A stretch of 64,000 nucleotides of DNA from an uncultured Bacteroidales bacterium (GTDB lineage Bacteria; Bacteroidota; Bacteroidia; Bacteroidales; Paludibacteraceae), in the NCBI GenBank assembly GCA_949282265.1, contig CASDOZ010000008.1, positions 1 to 64,000 on the forward strand, in the 5' to 3' direction. Under the pieces are notes generated by a model. The model did not search any database and was not told where the DNA came from. It saw only the letters and a list, made by a program, of their open reading frames with translations. Shown here piece after piece: positions 32,271 through 41,005 of this stretch. Numbering within the stretch: the stretch's first letter is position 1; each line of letters opens with the position of its first letter. The position numbers and the translations under genes were made by a program.

Positions 32271-32801
32271 TTACGCTCTTTCTCCTAACGTTTTCAACAC
32301 GCCATGGATAGTATTTCCTCCTGACTGGAGTGCGGATATAACATTCTTGGCCGGCGATTGCAACAATCCGACAAGTTCGCCAAGAAGTTCGTTCTTGCTT
32401 TTCAGGCTTGCGAGGACATCCAGTTGGGAAGCACCCACGAAGATAGTTTCTTCTACGTAGGCTGCCTTCAATATCGGTTTTGCATCCGGATTCTTGGTCG
32501 TGGAAACGAATTCCTTGATCAATTTTGCAGGAGCATTTCCTGTATTGGAAAGCATAACGGCCGTCTCACCTTTCAATGAATCATACAAGCCGCTATAATC
32601 TTGTCCCAGATTATCCAACGCCTTTCTAAGCAACGTATTTTTCGCAACCACAAGACGAACATCCTGTTTAAAACAAAGTCTACGCAGATCGCTCGTAAGA
32701 GCAGCATCCAAACCACCTATATCTGTCAGATAGAAATGGGCATATTCAGATAACGTCGATTGTAATTGCTCTATGATAGCACTTTTATCTTCCTTCTTCA
32801 T
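32271..32801 (-). CDS. rplJ: 50S ribosomal protein L10
   Basis: The 176-residue protein matches L10: an N-terminal domain that binds 23S rRNA (with RRLCFKQDVRLVVAKNTLLRKAL) and a C-terminal helix that carries L7/L12 dimers. It starts 11 nt after rplA. In other bacteria L10 represses its own mRNA; a leader target could lie in or near the rplA-rplJ junction, but the gap is too short here for a full leader, so any such site would lie inside rplA. Confidence 0.97.
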   Translation of the reverse strand: MKKEDKSAIIEQLQSTLSEYAHFYLTDIGGLDAALTSDLRRLCFKQDVRLVVAKNTLLRKALDNLGQDYSGLYDSLKGETAVMLSNTGNAPAKLIKEFVSTTKNPDAKPILKAAYVEETIFVGASQLDVLASLKSKNELLGELVGLLQSPAKNVISALQSGGNTIHGVLKTLGERA

Positions 32802-32812
32802 AATCTTGTTTT

Positions 32813-33508
32813 TTATTCTTCAACTGATTTCGGGTCAATTTTCAGACCTTTACTCATCGTGCTTGAAAGATAAATGCTCTTTACATAAGTACCTTTGGCT
32901 GCGGCCGGTTTCAGTTTAATCAAGGTCAGGACAAACTCCTTGGCGTTTTCAGCAATCTGGTCTGCGGTAAAAGATATTTTACCGATAGCCGTATGCACGA
33001 TTCCGCTCTTATCGACTTTAAAGTCAATCTTACCTTGTTTAACTTCTTTCACTGCTTTGGCTACATCCGGAGTAACGGTTCCGCTCTTGGGGTTCGGCAT
33101 CAAACCACGAGGCCCCAACACACGTCCCAAAGCACCTAATTTACCCATAATGGCCGGCATGGTGATAATCACATCAATATCCGTCCAACCGCCTTTGATT
33201 TTCTCGATATATTCATCCAGACCGACGTAATCGGCACCAGCCTCTTTGGCTGCAGCTTCCTGGTCGGGTGTACATAATGCAAGAACCCTTACTTGTTTTC
33301 CTGTACCGTTAGGCAGCGACACGACGCCGCGTACCATTTGGTTTGCTTTACGTGGGTCAACACCTAAGCGAACATCAATATCTACAGAAGCATCGAATTT
33401 GGTGGTTGTGATTTCTTTCACCAATGCGGCTGCTTCTTTCAACGTATAGGCTTTACCTGCTTCAATTTTCGCGGCAGCCAACTTCTGGTTTTTTGTCAGT
33501 TTACTCAT
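32813..33508 (-). CDS. rplA: 50S ribosomal protein L1
   Basis: The 231-residue protein has the L1 signature segments (for example [13 protein letters not shown] and [12 protein letters not shown] near residues 125-140) and the usual two-domain length. It sits on the L1 stalk of 23S rRNA and helps release deacylated tRNA. It follows rplK by 16 nt in the conserved rplK-rplA-rplJ-rplL order. Confidence 0.98.
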   Translation of the reverse strand: MSKLTKNQKLAAAKIEAGKAYTLKEAAALVKEITTTKFDASVDIDVRLGVDPRKANQMVRGVVSLPNGTGKQVRVLALCTPDQEAAAKEAGADYVGLDEYIEKIKGGWTDIDVIITMPAIMGKLGALGRVLGPRGLMPNPKSGTVTPDVAKAVKEVKQGKIDFKVDKSGIVHTAIGKISFTADQIAENAKEFVLTLIKLKPAAAKGTYVKSIYLSSTMSKGLKIDPKSVEE

Positions 33509-33524
33509 CTCAATTGAAGTTTAA

Positions 33525-33947
33525 TTATTTAACGGTTATACCCATACTTCTTGCTGTTCCTGCCACCATTCTTATGGCGGATTCCACTTCGAAGCAGTTC
33601 AGGTCGGCCATTTTGTCTTCGGCAATAGCCTTTACCTGATCCATTGTCACGGTAGCCACTTTTTTGCGGTTAGGCTCAGCAGAACCGCTTTTGATTTTAG
33701 CAGCTTCCAGCAATTGGATTGCCACAGGAGGAGTCTTTACGACAAAGTCGAAAGATTTGTCCGCGTAATACGTGATGACAACAGGCAATACCTTGCCTGC
33801 CTTGTCTTGGGTCCTGGCATTAAATTGTTTGCAAAACTCCATAATATTGATTCCTTTGGAACCCAAAGCAGGTCCCACCGGAGGAGATGGGTTTGCCGCA
33901 CCTCCTTTAATCTGCAATTTAATAAGTCCAGCAATCTCTTTAGCCAT
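33525..33947 (-). CDS. rplK: 50S ribosomal protein L11
   Basis: The 140-residue protein carries the Pro-rich N-terminal domain ([19 protein letters not shown]) and the RNA-binding C-terminal domain with [14 protein letters not shown]. It binds the GTPase-associated centre of 23S rRNA with L10. It follows nusG by 56 nt. Confidence 0.98.
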   Translation of the reverse strand: MAKEIAGLIKLQIKGGAANPSPPVGPALGSKGINIMEFCKQFNARTQDKAGKVLPVVITYYADKSFDFVVKTPPVAIQLLEAAKIKSGSAEPNRKKVATVTMDQVKAIAEDKMADLNCFEVESAIRMVAGTARSMGITVK

Positions 33948-34003
33948 AATTTTCTTTTTTATTGTTTACTAATTGCGGCGCAGTCTGTCCGTAACATGAC
34001 ATC

Positions 34004-34552
34004 CTACTCCTTTTCTACTTGAGTGAAGCCTAATTCGAGCGGCGTTTTCCGTCCGAATATCATAACCATTACCTTCAGTTTCTTCTTCTCGTTCATCACC
34101 TCCTCTATCACGCCACTGAATCCGTTGAACGGGCCGAAAATGACGCGAACCGTTTCTCCAACGACAAACGGTGTCATCATTTCGACATCAGCTTCCTGCA
34201 ATTCATCCACCTTGCCCAAAATCCTGTTGATTTCCGATTCACGGACAGGAGTCGGGACATTGTTTCTTTCACCCAGGAAACCAAGCACATTGGGAGTGTT
34301 GCGCAGACGATGTGGTGTTTCACCCACGAGGTTCGCTTCTACCAAGACATAACCCGACAAATAGTTACGTTCTTTCATAACTTTTTTGCCGTTACGGATC
34401 TGGTACACTTTTTCCGTCGGTATCAAAACTTGCGAAATACATTGGCCAAATTCGGGAGAATTCTTGGCTTCCGCCTCAATATATTCCTTTACTTTGCCTT
34501 CCTTTCCGGTTATAGCACGCAAAACGTACCATTTAAAATTCGTTTCCGCCAC
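34004..34552 (-). CDS. nusG: transcription termination/antitermination factor NusG
   Basis: The 182-residue protein has the NGN domain (WYVLRAITGKEGKVKEYIE at the start) and a C-terminal KOW domain (VGETVRVIFGPFNGFSGVIEEV, about 125-150). NusG binds the polymerase clamp and links it to Rho or the ribosome. It lies 19 nt after secE, the normal neighbour. It is the ordinary housekeeping NusG rather than an UpxY-type paralogue, judged by context and length. Confidence 0.97.
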   Translation of the reverse strand: MAETNFKWYVLRAITGKEGKVKEYIEAEAKNSPEFGQCISQVLIPTEKVYQIRNGKKVMKERNYLSGYVLVEANLVGETPHRLRNTPNVLGFLGERNNVPTPVRESEINRILGKVDELQEADVEMMTPFVVGETVRVIFGPFNGFSGVIEEVMNEKKKLKVMVMIFGRKTPLELGFTQVEKE

Positions 34553-34571
34553 TTTTTTCTACCTCCGTAAA

Positions 34572-34763
34572 TTAAAATAACCGTTCGTAAATAAACGTCA
34601 TGATAGTTTCGAAACTTTTATCCATAATCCATACTATCAACGCGATGACGATGGAAGCTATTAAAACGACTACCGCGCTGTTGGCCAATTCCGAGCGGGA
34701 TGGCCAGGAAACTTTATGAACAAGTTCCGTGTAAGATTCCTTGATACTGTTTATAATCTTCAT
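34572..34763 (-). CDS. secE: preprotein translocase subunit SecE
   Basis: From ATG 34763 the protein is 63 residues: a short amphipathic helix, the conserved ELVHKVSWPSRSEL segment that packs against SecY, and a single membrane helix (about 31-50). The frame runs further upstream into tRNA-Trp, which is not coding; MKIINSIKESY is the usual SecE start. It is an essential clamp for the SecYEG channel. Confidence 0.94.
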   Translation of the reverse strand: MKIINSIKESYTELVHKVSWPSRSELANSAVVVLIASIVIALIVWIMDKSFETIMTFIYERLF

Positions 34764-34780
34764 AATCATGTAGAATTTAG

Positions 34781-34853
34781 CACGGGTAGAGAGACTCGAA
34801 CTCCCGACACCTGGTTTTGGAGACCAGTGCTCTACCAACTGAGCTACACCCGT
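34781..34853 (-). tRNA. tRNA-Trp(CCA)
   Basis: A 73-nt cloverleaf on the minus strand: acceptor ACGGGTG/TACCCGT, D arm GCTC..GAGC, anticodon stem CTGGT/ACCAG with loop CTCCAAA, and a T arm with GTTCGAGTC. The discriminator is G and no CCA is encoded. It sits between tuf and secE. Confidence 0.96.
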
Positions 34854-34866
34854 ATAAGACAGCCAA

Positions 34867-34886
34867 CGTGCCGGAATACCGGCACG
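34867..34886 (-). other. hairpin between tuf and tRNA-Trp
   Basis: CGTGCCGG/CCGGCACG form a perfect 8-bp stem with an AATA loop, 23 nt after the tuf stop and 13 nt before tRNA-Trp. There is no U-tract in the direction of transcription, so it is more likely an RNA-processing or 3'-end-protecting stem than a terminator. Confidence 0.5.
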
Positions 34887-34909
34887 CAGCTATCTGAACA
34901 TTATTCTTA

Positions 34910-36097
34910 TTAGTCAAGCAATGCTGTGATCTGACCTGAACCAACCGTACGGCCACCTTCACGGATAGCGAAACGCAAGCCTTCGCTGCAAGCTACCGGA
35001 TAGATCAACTTAACGGTGATTTCCAAGTTATCGCCAGGCATTACCATTTCAGTTCCTTCCGGCAAAGTGATTTCACCAGTTACGTCCAAGGTACGGATAT
35101 AGAACTGAGGACGATATTTGTTGTGGAACGGGGTGTGACGGCCACCTTCTTCTTTCTTCAAGATATAAACAGAAGCCTTGAATTCAGAGTGAGGAGTAAC
35201 CTTGCCCGGGTGTGTGATAACCATACCACGTTTAACTTCGTTTTTGTCGATACCACGGAGCAACAAACCTACGTTATCACCAGCTTCGCCTTCATCCAAC
35301 AATTTGCGGAACATTTCAACACCAGTTACAACTGATTTCTTACCATCTGCGCCCAAACCGATAATTTGAACTTCGTCACCAACTTTGATAACACCAGTTT
35401 CGATACGACCGGTAGCAACAGTACCACGACCAGTGATCGAGAATACGTCTTCTACAGGCATCAAGAACGGTTTGTCGATAGCACGCGGAGGCAACTGGAT
35501 CCAATTGTCAACAGCATCCATCAATTCCATAACTTTTTCCTCCCATTCTGGAACACCGTTCAATGCACCGAGGGCGGAACCGCGGATGATAGGAGTATTG
35601 TCGCCGTCGAATTCGTAGAACGAAAGCAGTTCGCGCATTTCCATTTCTACCAAATCCAACATTTCAGGGTCATCAACCATATCGCATTTGTTCATGAACA
35701 CAACCAAACGCGGAACGTTTACCTGACGAGCCAACAGAATGTGCTCACGGGTCTGGGGCATCGGACCATCAGTAGCAGCAACCACGATGATAGCGCCATC
35801 CATCTGGGCAGCACCGGTTACCATGTTCTTTACATAGTCAGCGTGTCCCGGGCAGTCAACGTGTGCATAGTGACGTGTTGCGGTTTGATATTCAACGTGG
35901 GCAGTGTTAATAGTGATACCACGTTCTTTTTCTTCCGGAGCGTTATCGATAGAATCGAAAGAACGCATTTCAGAAAGACCTTTTTTTGCCAATACCGTAG
36001 TAATAGCAGCGGTCAAAGTGGTTTTACCATGGTCAACGTGACCGATAGTACCGATGTTTACGTGAGGTTTCGACCTGTCAAATTTTTCTTTTGCCAT
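34910..36097 (-). CDS. tuf: elongation factor Tu
   Basis: The 395-residue GTPase has G1 GHVDHGKT (19-26), switch [15 protein letters not shown] for guanine recognition, then beta-barrel domains 2 and 3 ending in [14 protein letters not shown]. It brings aminoacyl-tRNA to the ribosome. The gene lies between four tRNA genes and tRNA-Trp-secE, the standard arrangement, and is probably cut from a long tRNA-mRNA transcript. Confidence 0.99.
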   Translation of the reverse strand: MAKEKFDRSKPHVNIGTIGHVDHGKTTLTAAITTVLAKKGLSEMRSFDSIDNAPEEKERGITINTAHVEYQTATRHYAHVDCPGHADYVKNMVTGAAQMDGAIIVVAATDGPMPQTREHILLARQVNVPRLVVFMNKCDMVDDPEMLDLVEMEMRELLSFYEFDGDNTPIIRGSALGALNGVPEWEEKVMELMDAVDNWIQLPPRAIDKPFLMPVEDVFSITGRGTVATGRIETGVIKVGDEVQIIGLGADGKKSVVTGVEMFRKLLDEGEAGDNVGLLLRGIDKNEVKRGMVITHPGKVTPHSEFKASVYILKKEEGGRHTPFHNKYRPQFYIRTLDVTGEITLPEGTEMVMPGDNLEITVKLIYPVACSEGLRFAIREGGRTVGSGQITALLD

Positions 36098-36167
36098 AAT
36101 TCAAAGATTACTTTTGAGTTTAATATTAATTTATAAAAGCGATATTTCTCTGTTTTTCTGATTTCCG

Positions 36168-36239
<72 letters not shown>

Positions 36240-36246
36240 ATTCTTG

Positions 36247-36319
36247 AGCGGAAAACGGGACTCAAACCCGCGACCCTCAGCTTGGAAGGCTAATGCTCTA
36301 TCAACTGAGCTATTTCCGC
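36247..36319 (-). tRNA. tRNA-Gly(TCC)
   Basis: A 73-nt cloverleaf: acceptor GCGGAAA/TTTCCGC, anticodon stem TTAGC/GCTGA with loop CTTCCAA (anticodon TCC) and T arm GGGTTTGAGTCCC. It lies 7 nt before tRNA-Thr(GGT). Confidence 0.95.
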
Positions 36320-36332
36320 GAAACAGCATTTG

Positions 36333-36415
36333 TGGGCAGTGATGGATTCGAACCACCGAAGTCGAAAGACAGCTGAGTTACAGTCAGCCCCATTTGGCCA
36401 CTCTGGTAACTGCCC
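36333..36415 (-). tRNA. tRNA-Tyr(GTA)
   Basis: An 83-nt class II tRNA: acceptor GGGCAGT/ACTGCCC, anticodon stem GCTGA/TCAGC with loop CTGTAAC (anticodon GTA), a long variable arm and a normal T arm. The discriminator is A. Confidence 0.95.
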
Positions 36416-36476
36416 CCATTCCTTTGATGAACAGTACGCGCAGACGCGCACATACATTATAAAAAGAACTTCTCCG

Positions 36477-36550
36477 AGCCTCTTGTCGGATTCGAACCAA
36501 CGACCCCGAGATTACAAATCACGTGCTCTGGCCAACTGAGCTAAAGAGGC
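36477..36550 (-). tRNA. tRNA-Thr(TGT)
   Basis: A 74-nt cloverleaf: acceptor GCCTCTT/AAGAGGC, anticodon arm CGTGA/TCTCG with loop TTTGTAA (anticodon TGT). The anticodon stem contains one T-T mismatch. It is the first tRNA of the cluster after the promoter. Confidence 0.93.
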
Positions 36551-36584
36551 AATAATCAAAATTTCAGAGTTTTATCGTTTAAAA

Positions 36585-36615
36585 AGCCGTTCTGACTATT
36601 TCTATCAAAACGGCT
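36585..36615 (-). terminator. hairpin between hpf and the tRNA-tuf unit
   Basis: On the minus strand AGCCGTTTTGA pairs with TCAGAACGGCT (11 bp, one wobble) around a 9-nt loop and is followed by TTTTTAA. It looks like the terminator of the xerC-hpf unit but begins right where the next promoter's transcript should start, so it also forms the first nucleotides of the tRNA-tuf leader. Confidence 0.75.
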
Positions 36616-36617
36616 CG

Positions 36618-36647
36618 CAAATGTACTGCTTTATTTTCAATTACCAA
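36618..36647 (-). promoter_or_regulatory. promoter of the tRNA-tuf operon
   Basis: Minus strand: TTG (36645-36647), 19 nt, TACATTTG (36618-36625), then CG. It lies about 68 nt before the first tRNA and directly abuts the hairpin at 36585-36615. Confidence 0.75.
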
Positions 36648-36665
36648 ACTATTTCGGAAAAAAAA

Positions 36666-36965
36666 TTATTTTGATGTTATTTTTTCCTTGTGTTTCTTGA
36701 TTTGACGCTCCACAGCTTCAAGGCTCAAATCAAAGGCTTCTTCAAACGTATCGCACACTTTGGAAGCGAAAAAATCGATATTCGGAGCAGAAACTTTTAC
36801 CTGCGCTTCCTTGTTCAGGGCGGTTTCCGGTTTTACCACTTTCAGATGCACTTCCACATCAATTATATCATCAAAGAACTTACTCAGCTTGTTTGCCTTT
36901 TTTGTAATGTGCGCTTGTAGCTTTTCACCTGCATCAAAATTAATGGCTTGAATGTTAATCTTCAT
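36666..36965 (-). CDS. hpf: ribosome hibernation-promoting factor (HPF/RaiA family, short form)
   Basis: The 99-residue protein is the short HPF/YfiA type: a beta-alpha-beta-beta-beta-alpha domain with MKINIQAINFDA at the start, DVEVHLKVV in the middle strand and a basic C-terminal helix (VERQIKKHKEK). It binds the decoding centre and silences ribosomes in slow growth. It follows the recombinase gene by 19 nt. A full Shine-Dalgarno AAGGAGG lies 5 nt before its start, quite unlike its neighbours. The long-form C-terminal dimerisation domain is absent. Confidence 0.92.
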   Translation of the reverse strand: MKINIQAINFDAGEKLQAHITKKANKLSKFFDDIIDVEVHLKVVKPETALNKEAQVKVSAPNIDFFASKVCDTFEEAFDLSLEAVERQIKKHKEKITSK

Positions 36966-36984
36966 AATATCCTCCTTCTTTTAT

Positions 36985-37860
36985 TTATGCCCTCGGATGG
37001 GCGTGTTTATAAATATTGTGTATTTCATCAAATGTCGCATGGGTATAAATCTGGGTTGCGGCAAGGCTTGCATGTCCAAGCAGTTCTTTCACCGCATCTA
37101 TGTCAGCACCATGATTCAACATGGTTGTTGCAAACGTGTGGCGTAACACATGAGGGCTCTGCTTGCGCAAGGTGCTCACCGCGGACATGCGTTTGCGCAC
37201 CATACTATATACGAAATCGGGATAGAGCGGCTTCCCGTTTTTCAAGACGAACAAAGAACCGGTCCTTGCGCCAAACTCTTTCTCTCTTGCAGCCAAATAT
37301 TCCCTGATTTCATCGGCCAGCCCATTCCCAAACGGAATGATACGTTGCTTGTTCCTTTTTCCGAGTACATGAAGCGTACAGTCAGCCAAATCGACATCCG
37401 CATCTTTCAGACCGACAAGTTCCGAGCGGCGGATTCCGGTTTCATAGAACATACGGATTATCAAATGGTCACGGATTTCTTCAAAACCATCTGCAAGCGA
37501 TTGCGACAACGCTTCCGCCATTTCACTATCCTTATAGAAGACCGGTATCGGACGTTTTTTCTTGGGAGAAATGATTTTACGCAAGATGTCCTTTTCCAAG
37601 ATACCCATTTTCATGCAAAAACGCCACAATGCTTTCAGGGAAGAGATTTTCCGATTGACTGTCTGCGGAGTTTCCGTCTGCAACAATTTTATCAACCACT
37701 CCCGCACATCCTGCTCCGTAACAGACTTCGGATCGAAAGTATCTGCATCTGCACCCAAATACATGCAAAACTGCATCAAATCATTCCGGTAAGCCAGTAT
37801 CGTATGCGCCGAATAATGCTTTTCAAATTGTATGTAGTCCAAAAATTGCTTAATGACCAT
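36985..37860 (-). CDS. tyrosine recombinase of the XerC/XerD type
   Basis: From ATG 37860 the protein is 291 residues: an N-terminal SAM-like core-binding domain (about 1-85) and a catalytic domain with the expected residues Arg (GIRRSELVGL), Lys (GKRNKQRI), HxxR (HVLRHTFAT), His (LLGHASL) and Tyr (QIYTH). It resolves chromosome dimers at dif when paired with a second Xer protein. The frame is open to 37923, but a consensus-like promoter at 37883-37913 favours the shorter form. The neighbourhood xerC-hpf-tRNA-tuf is standard for Bacteroidales. No integrase-associated att site is seen, so it is a housekeeping recombinase. Confidence 0.88.
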   Translation of the reverse strand: MVIKQFLDYIQFEKHYSAHTILAYRNDLMQFCMYLGADADTFDPKSVTEQDVREWLIKLLQTETPQTVNRKISSLKALWRFCMKMGILEKDILRKIISPKKKRPIPVFYKDSEMAEALSQSLADGFEEIRDHLIIRMFYETGIRRSELVGLKDADVDLADCTLHVLGKRNKQRIIPFGNGLADEIREYLAAREKEFGARTGSLFVLKNGKPLYPDFVYSMVRKRMSAVSTLRKQSPHVLRHTFATTMLNHGADIDAVKELLGHASLAATQIYTHATFDEIHNIYKHAHPRA

Positions 37861-37882
37861 ACTCCCCATCATTTTTCCGCAA

Positions 37883-37913
37883 CGAAAATAAGGATTATTT
37901 TTTATTTCTACAA
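37883..37913 (-). promoter_or_regulatory. promoter of xerC-hpf
   Basis: Minus strand: TTG (37911-37913), 20 nt, TATTTTCG (37883-37890), one base off the TAnnTTTG consensus. It lies about 22 nt before the chosen start codon. Confidence 0.55.
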
Positions 37914-37954
37914 GGAAATGCATCTTTTTATTTTATTTTTCCGATATTCCTATT

Positions 37955-37962
37955 TAATTTTG
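37955..37962 (+). promoter_or_regulatory. -7 box of gcvP
   Basis: TAATTTTG followed by CG, 73 nt upstream of the gcvP ATG and divergent from the xerC promoter. The -33 position reads TTT rather than TTG. Confidence 0.5.
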
Positions 37963-38035
37963 CGAGCAAAATAATAACCGGCAGGCATAAAACCCGTTGA
38001 ACCAAACACCTGTCTCCACAAATTCAGAACCAAAC

Positions 38036-40858
38036 ATGAAAGACATTTTTGCAGCCCGCCACATTGGCATTGGCAAAACCGAACAAGAAGAAATGTTAGC
38101 CCATTGCGGCGTCCAGAACATTGAAGAACTGATCCGACAAACCATTCCGCAAAAAATAAGGCTGGCAGGACCAATGCAGTTGCCGGAAGTCATGAGCGAA
38201 CGGGCCTACCTGGAACACATTTCCGATTTGGCTGCGCAAAACAAGCTCTACACCAGCTACATTGGACAAGGTTGGTACGACACAGTGACACCGGCCGTCA
38301 TTCAACGCAACATCCTGGAAAATCCGGTCTGGTACACATCATACACGCCCTATCAGGCAGAGATTTCGCAAGGACGCTTAGAAGCGTTATTCAATTTCCA
38401 GACCGCCATATCCGATTTTTGCGGTTTGCCGTTGGCCAACTGTTCCATGCTTGACGAAGCGACAGCCGCCGCTGAGGCCGCAACCATGATGCACAACCTG
38501 CGCAGCCGCGACCAGATAAAAAACGGTGCCAATATCCTGCTGGTAGACAAATATATTTTCCCGCAAACCTTGGCCGTCCTACATACACGCGCCCAAGGAC
38601 AAGGCATCTCCTTGGAAATCGCCGACTTTAATGACATGCAATTCACAGACAGGCATTTCGGCGTCATCGTTCAATACCCGAACGCTAACGGCGCAATTGA
38701 AAACTACGCCGACCTGACAGAAAAAGCACATGCCCACGGTTGCAAAGTCGCCGTGATAGCCGACCTGTTGAGCCTGGCCTTGTTGAAATCGCCTGGAAGT
38801 TGGGGCGCAGACATTTGCGTCGGCAGTTCCCAACGGTGGGGAATCCCCATGGGTTTCGGCGGGCCGTATGCAGCCTATTTCGCCACACGCGAAGAATACA
38901 AACGCGACATGCCCGGACGCATTATCGGGTTAAGCAAAGATGCCTACGGGCAACCGGCTTACCGGCTGGCTCTGCAAACCCGCGAGCAGCATATCAAACG
39001 CGAAAAAGCCACTTCAAACATTTGCACGGCACAAGCGCTCATGGCCGTAATGGCCGGATTTTATGCAGCCTACCACGGTGCAGAAGGCATCCGTTCCATT
39101 GCTGAACGGATACATGGCATTGCTGCTTACTTGAACGAAATGCTGCAAGTGTACGGTTACATCCAAGAAAACGAGATTTTCTTCGATACGCTGAAAATCA
39201 GCCTGCCGGCGCACATAAAAACAGAAGACATTCGGAATGCGGCAGCGGATTATGAAGTCAATTTCCATTATTTTGCAGACGGCAGCATCGGAGTCAGCAT
39301 AGACGAAACGACCGATGCGGATGATGTGGATGTGCTCATCGACATTTTCGCGACAGCAGCCGGAAACTCACCCGTCTTTCCGGACAAGACGACTGATTTC
39401 GGGCAAATCTGCAACATTCCGGACAACCTGCTCCGAGAAATGGACTACCTGCAAGACGACACGTTCAAACGCTACCATTCCGAAACAGAAATGATGCGCT
39501 ACATGAAACGTCTGGAACTCAAAGATCTTTCGTTAACTCACAGCATGATTCCCCTCGGTTCCTGCACCATGAAGCTGAACGCGGCCGCAGAAATGCTCCC
39601 CATAAGTTGGATGCAACTGGGCGGCATACATCCCATGGCTCCCGCCGGACAAACCAACGGCTACAAACAAATGTTGGAGGAATTGCAACAAGACTTATGC
39701 CGCATCACCGGATTCGATGCCTGCTGCCTGCAACCCACATCCGGCGCCGCCGGTGAATATGCAGGACTCGTCGTTATCCGCAACTACCTGCATAAGAACG
39801 GGCAAGCGCAACGCAATATCCTGCTGGTTCCGGCATCTGCACACGGCACCAATCCTGCCAGTGCCGTGCAAGCAGGCTTCACACCCGTTTCCATTCCATG
39901 CGACGAACTGGGCAACACGAATATAGACATTTGGAAAGAAAAAGCAGCCGAATATGCCGGACAACTGGCCGGCTGCATGATTACATACCCATCCACACAC
40001 GGCATTTTCGAGGAAAATATCATGGAAATGTGTGCCATAGTGCATCAGTGCGGCGGACAAGTGTATATGGATGGCGCGAACATGAACGCACAAGTCGGGC
40101 TGACCAGTCCGCACCTCATAGGCGCAGACGTCTGCCACCTGAACCTGCACAAGACCTTTGCCAGCCCGCACGGCGGCGGAGGTCCCGGCGTAGGAGCCAT
40201 TTGCGTGGCAACGCACCTCACTGACTGCCTGCCTGCGGAAACCGAAGGCCGCGTTTCCAGCGCGCTGTACGGCAACGCCGGGATTGCCTGCATCAGTTAC
40301 GGCTACATCCGCATGATGGGTGCAGAGGGGCTCACGAAAGCGACACAAGCCGCCATTCTGAACGCGAACTACCTGGCGGCACGTCTTGGCAAGGAATACG
40401 GCATAGTTTATACCGGCGCACACGGACGTGTCGGGCATGAATTGATTCTGGATTGCAGGAATTTCAAAAATGCCGACATCAACGAGAACGACATCGCCAA
40501 ACGGCTGATGGACTACGGTTTCCATGCGCCGACGCTTTCGTTCCCCGTGCACGGCACGCTCATGATAGAGCCGACCGAGAGCGAAAGCAAAGCCGAACTG
40601 GACCGTTTTGCCGATGCACTGTTACAGATACGGGAAGAAATCAGGGAAATAGAATCCGGCGAAGCCGACAAAACCGACAACGTGCTGAAAAACGCCCCGC
40701 ATCCGGAATACGAGCTTTGCGCAGATAAATGGAACCACATCTATCCACGCAGCAAGGCTGGTTATCCAACCGAATGGACCCGTCAGAACAAGTTCAGGAT
40801 TCCAGTTGCGCGCATTGACAACGGCTGGGGAGACCGCAATCTGAAAGCAAGGCGTTAG
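38036..40858 (+). CDS. gcvP: glycine dehydrogenase (decarboxylating), P protein
   Basis: The protein is 940 residues from ATG 38036. It is the single-chain form with two homologous halves; the C-terminal half carries the pyridoxal-phosphate lysine in NLHKTFASPHGGGGPG. It decarboxylates glycine and passes the aminomethyl group to the lipoyl H protein. The frame extends upstream to a TTG at 37997, but DIFAARHIG is the usual start region of the family. The other cleavage-system genes (gcvT, gcvH) are not adjacent. A long terminator hairpin follows. Confidence 0.97.
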   Translation: MKDIFAARHIGIGKTEQEEMLAHCGVQNIEELIRQTIPQKIRLAGPMQLPEVMSERAYLEHISDLAAQNKLYTSYIGQGWYDTVTPAVIQRNILENPVWYTSYTPYQAEISQGRLEALFNFQTAISDFCGLPLANCSMLDEATAAAEAATMMHNLRSRDQIKNGANILLVDKYIFPQTLAVLHTRAQGQGISLEIADFNDMQFTDRHFGVIVQYPNANGAIENYADLTEKAHAHGCKVAVIADLLSLALLKSPGSWGADICVGSSQRWGIPMGFGGPYAAYFATREEYKRDMPGRIIGLSKDAYGQPAYRLALQTREQHIKREKATSNICTAQALMAVMAGFYAAYHGAEGIRSIAERIHGIAAYLNEMLQVYGYIQENEIFFDTLKISLPAHIKTEDIRNAAADYEVNFHYFADGSIGVSIDETTDADDVDVLIDIFATAAGNSPVFPDKTTDFGQICNIPDNLLREMDYLQDDTFKRYHSETEMMRYMKRLELKDLSLTHSMIPLGSCTMKLNAAAEMLPISWMQLGGIHPMAPAGQTNGYKQMLEELQQDLCRITGFDACCLQPTSGAAGEYAGLVVIRNYLHKNGQAQRNILLVPASAHGTNPASAVQAGFTPVSIPCDELGNTNIDIWKEKAAEYAGQLAGCMITYPSTHGIFEENIMEMCAIVHQCGGQVYMDGANMNAQVGLTSPHLIGADVCHLNLHKTFASPHGGGGPGVGAICVATHLTDCLPAETEGRVSSALYGNAGIACISYGYIRMMGAEGLTKATQAAILNANYLAARLGKEYGIVYTGAHGRVGHELILDCRNFKNADINENDIAKRLMDYGFHAPTLSFPVHGTLMIEPTESESKAELDRFADALLQIREEIREIESGEADKTDNVLKNAPHPEYELCADKWNHIYPRSKAGYPTEWTRQNKFRIPVARIDNGWGDRNLKARR

Positions 40859-40883
40859 TCCAAACATACATGCAAGAGAATCA

Positions 40884-40927
40884 AAAGCAGGACGGGAAAG
40901 CAACAAGATTCCCTACCCTGCTTTTTT
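40884..40927 (+). terminator. gcvP terminator
   Basis: AAGCAGG/CCTGCTT with an inner GGGAA/TTCCC stem, separated by a 2-nt symmetric interior loop, followed by TTTTTTG. It lies 25 nt after the gcvP stop. Confidence 0.85.
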
Positions 40928-40975
40928 GTAACAGAATTGTAATATCGATTTCTCGTCCGGGCCGATTTCTTTTTC

Positions 40976-40983
40976 TAACTTTG
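40976..40983 (+). promoter_or_regulatory. -7 box of the phosphate transporter gene
   Basis: TAACTTTG followed by CACC, 22 nt before the pit start codon. No TTG is found at the usual distance upstream. Confidence 0.55.
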
Positions 40984-41005
40984 CACCGGTTAAACAACAG
41001 ACTAT

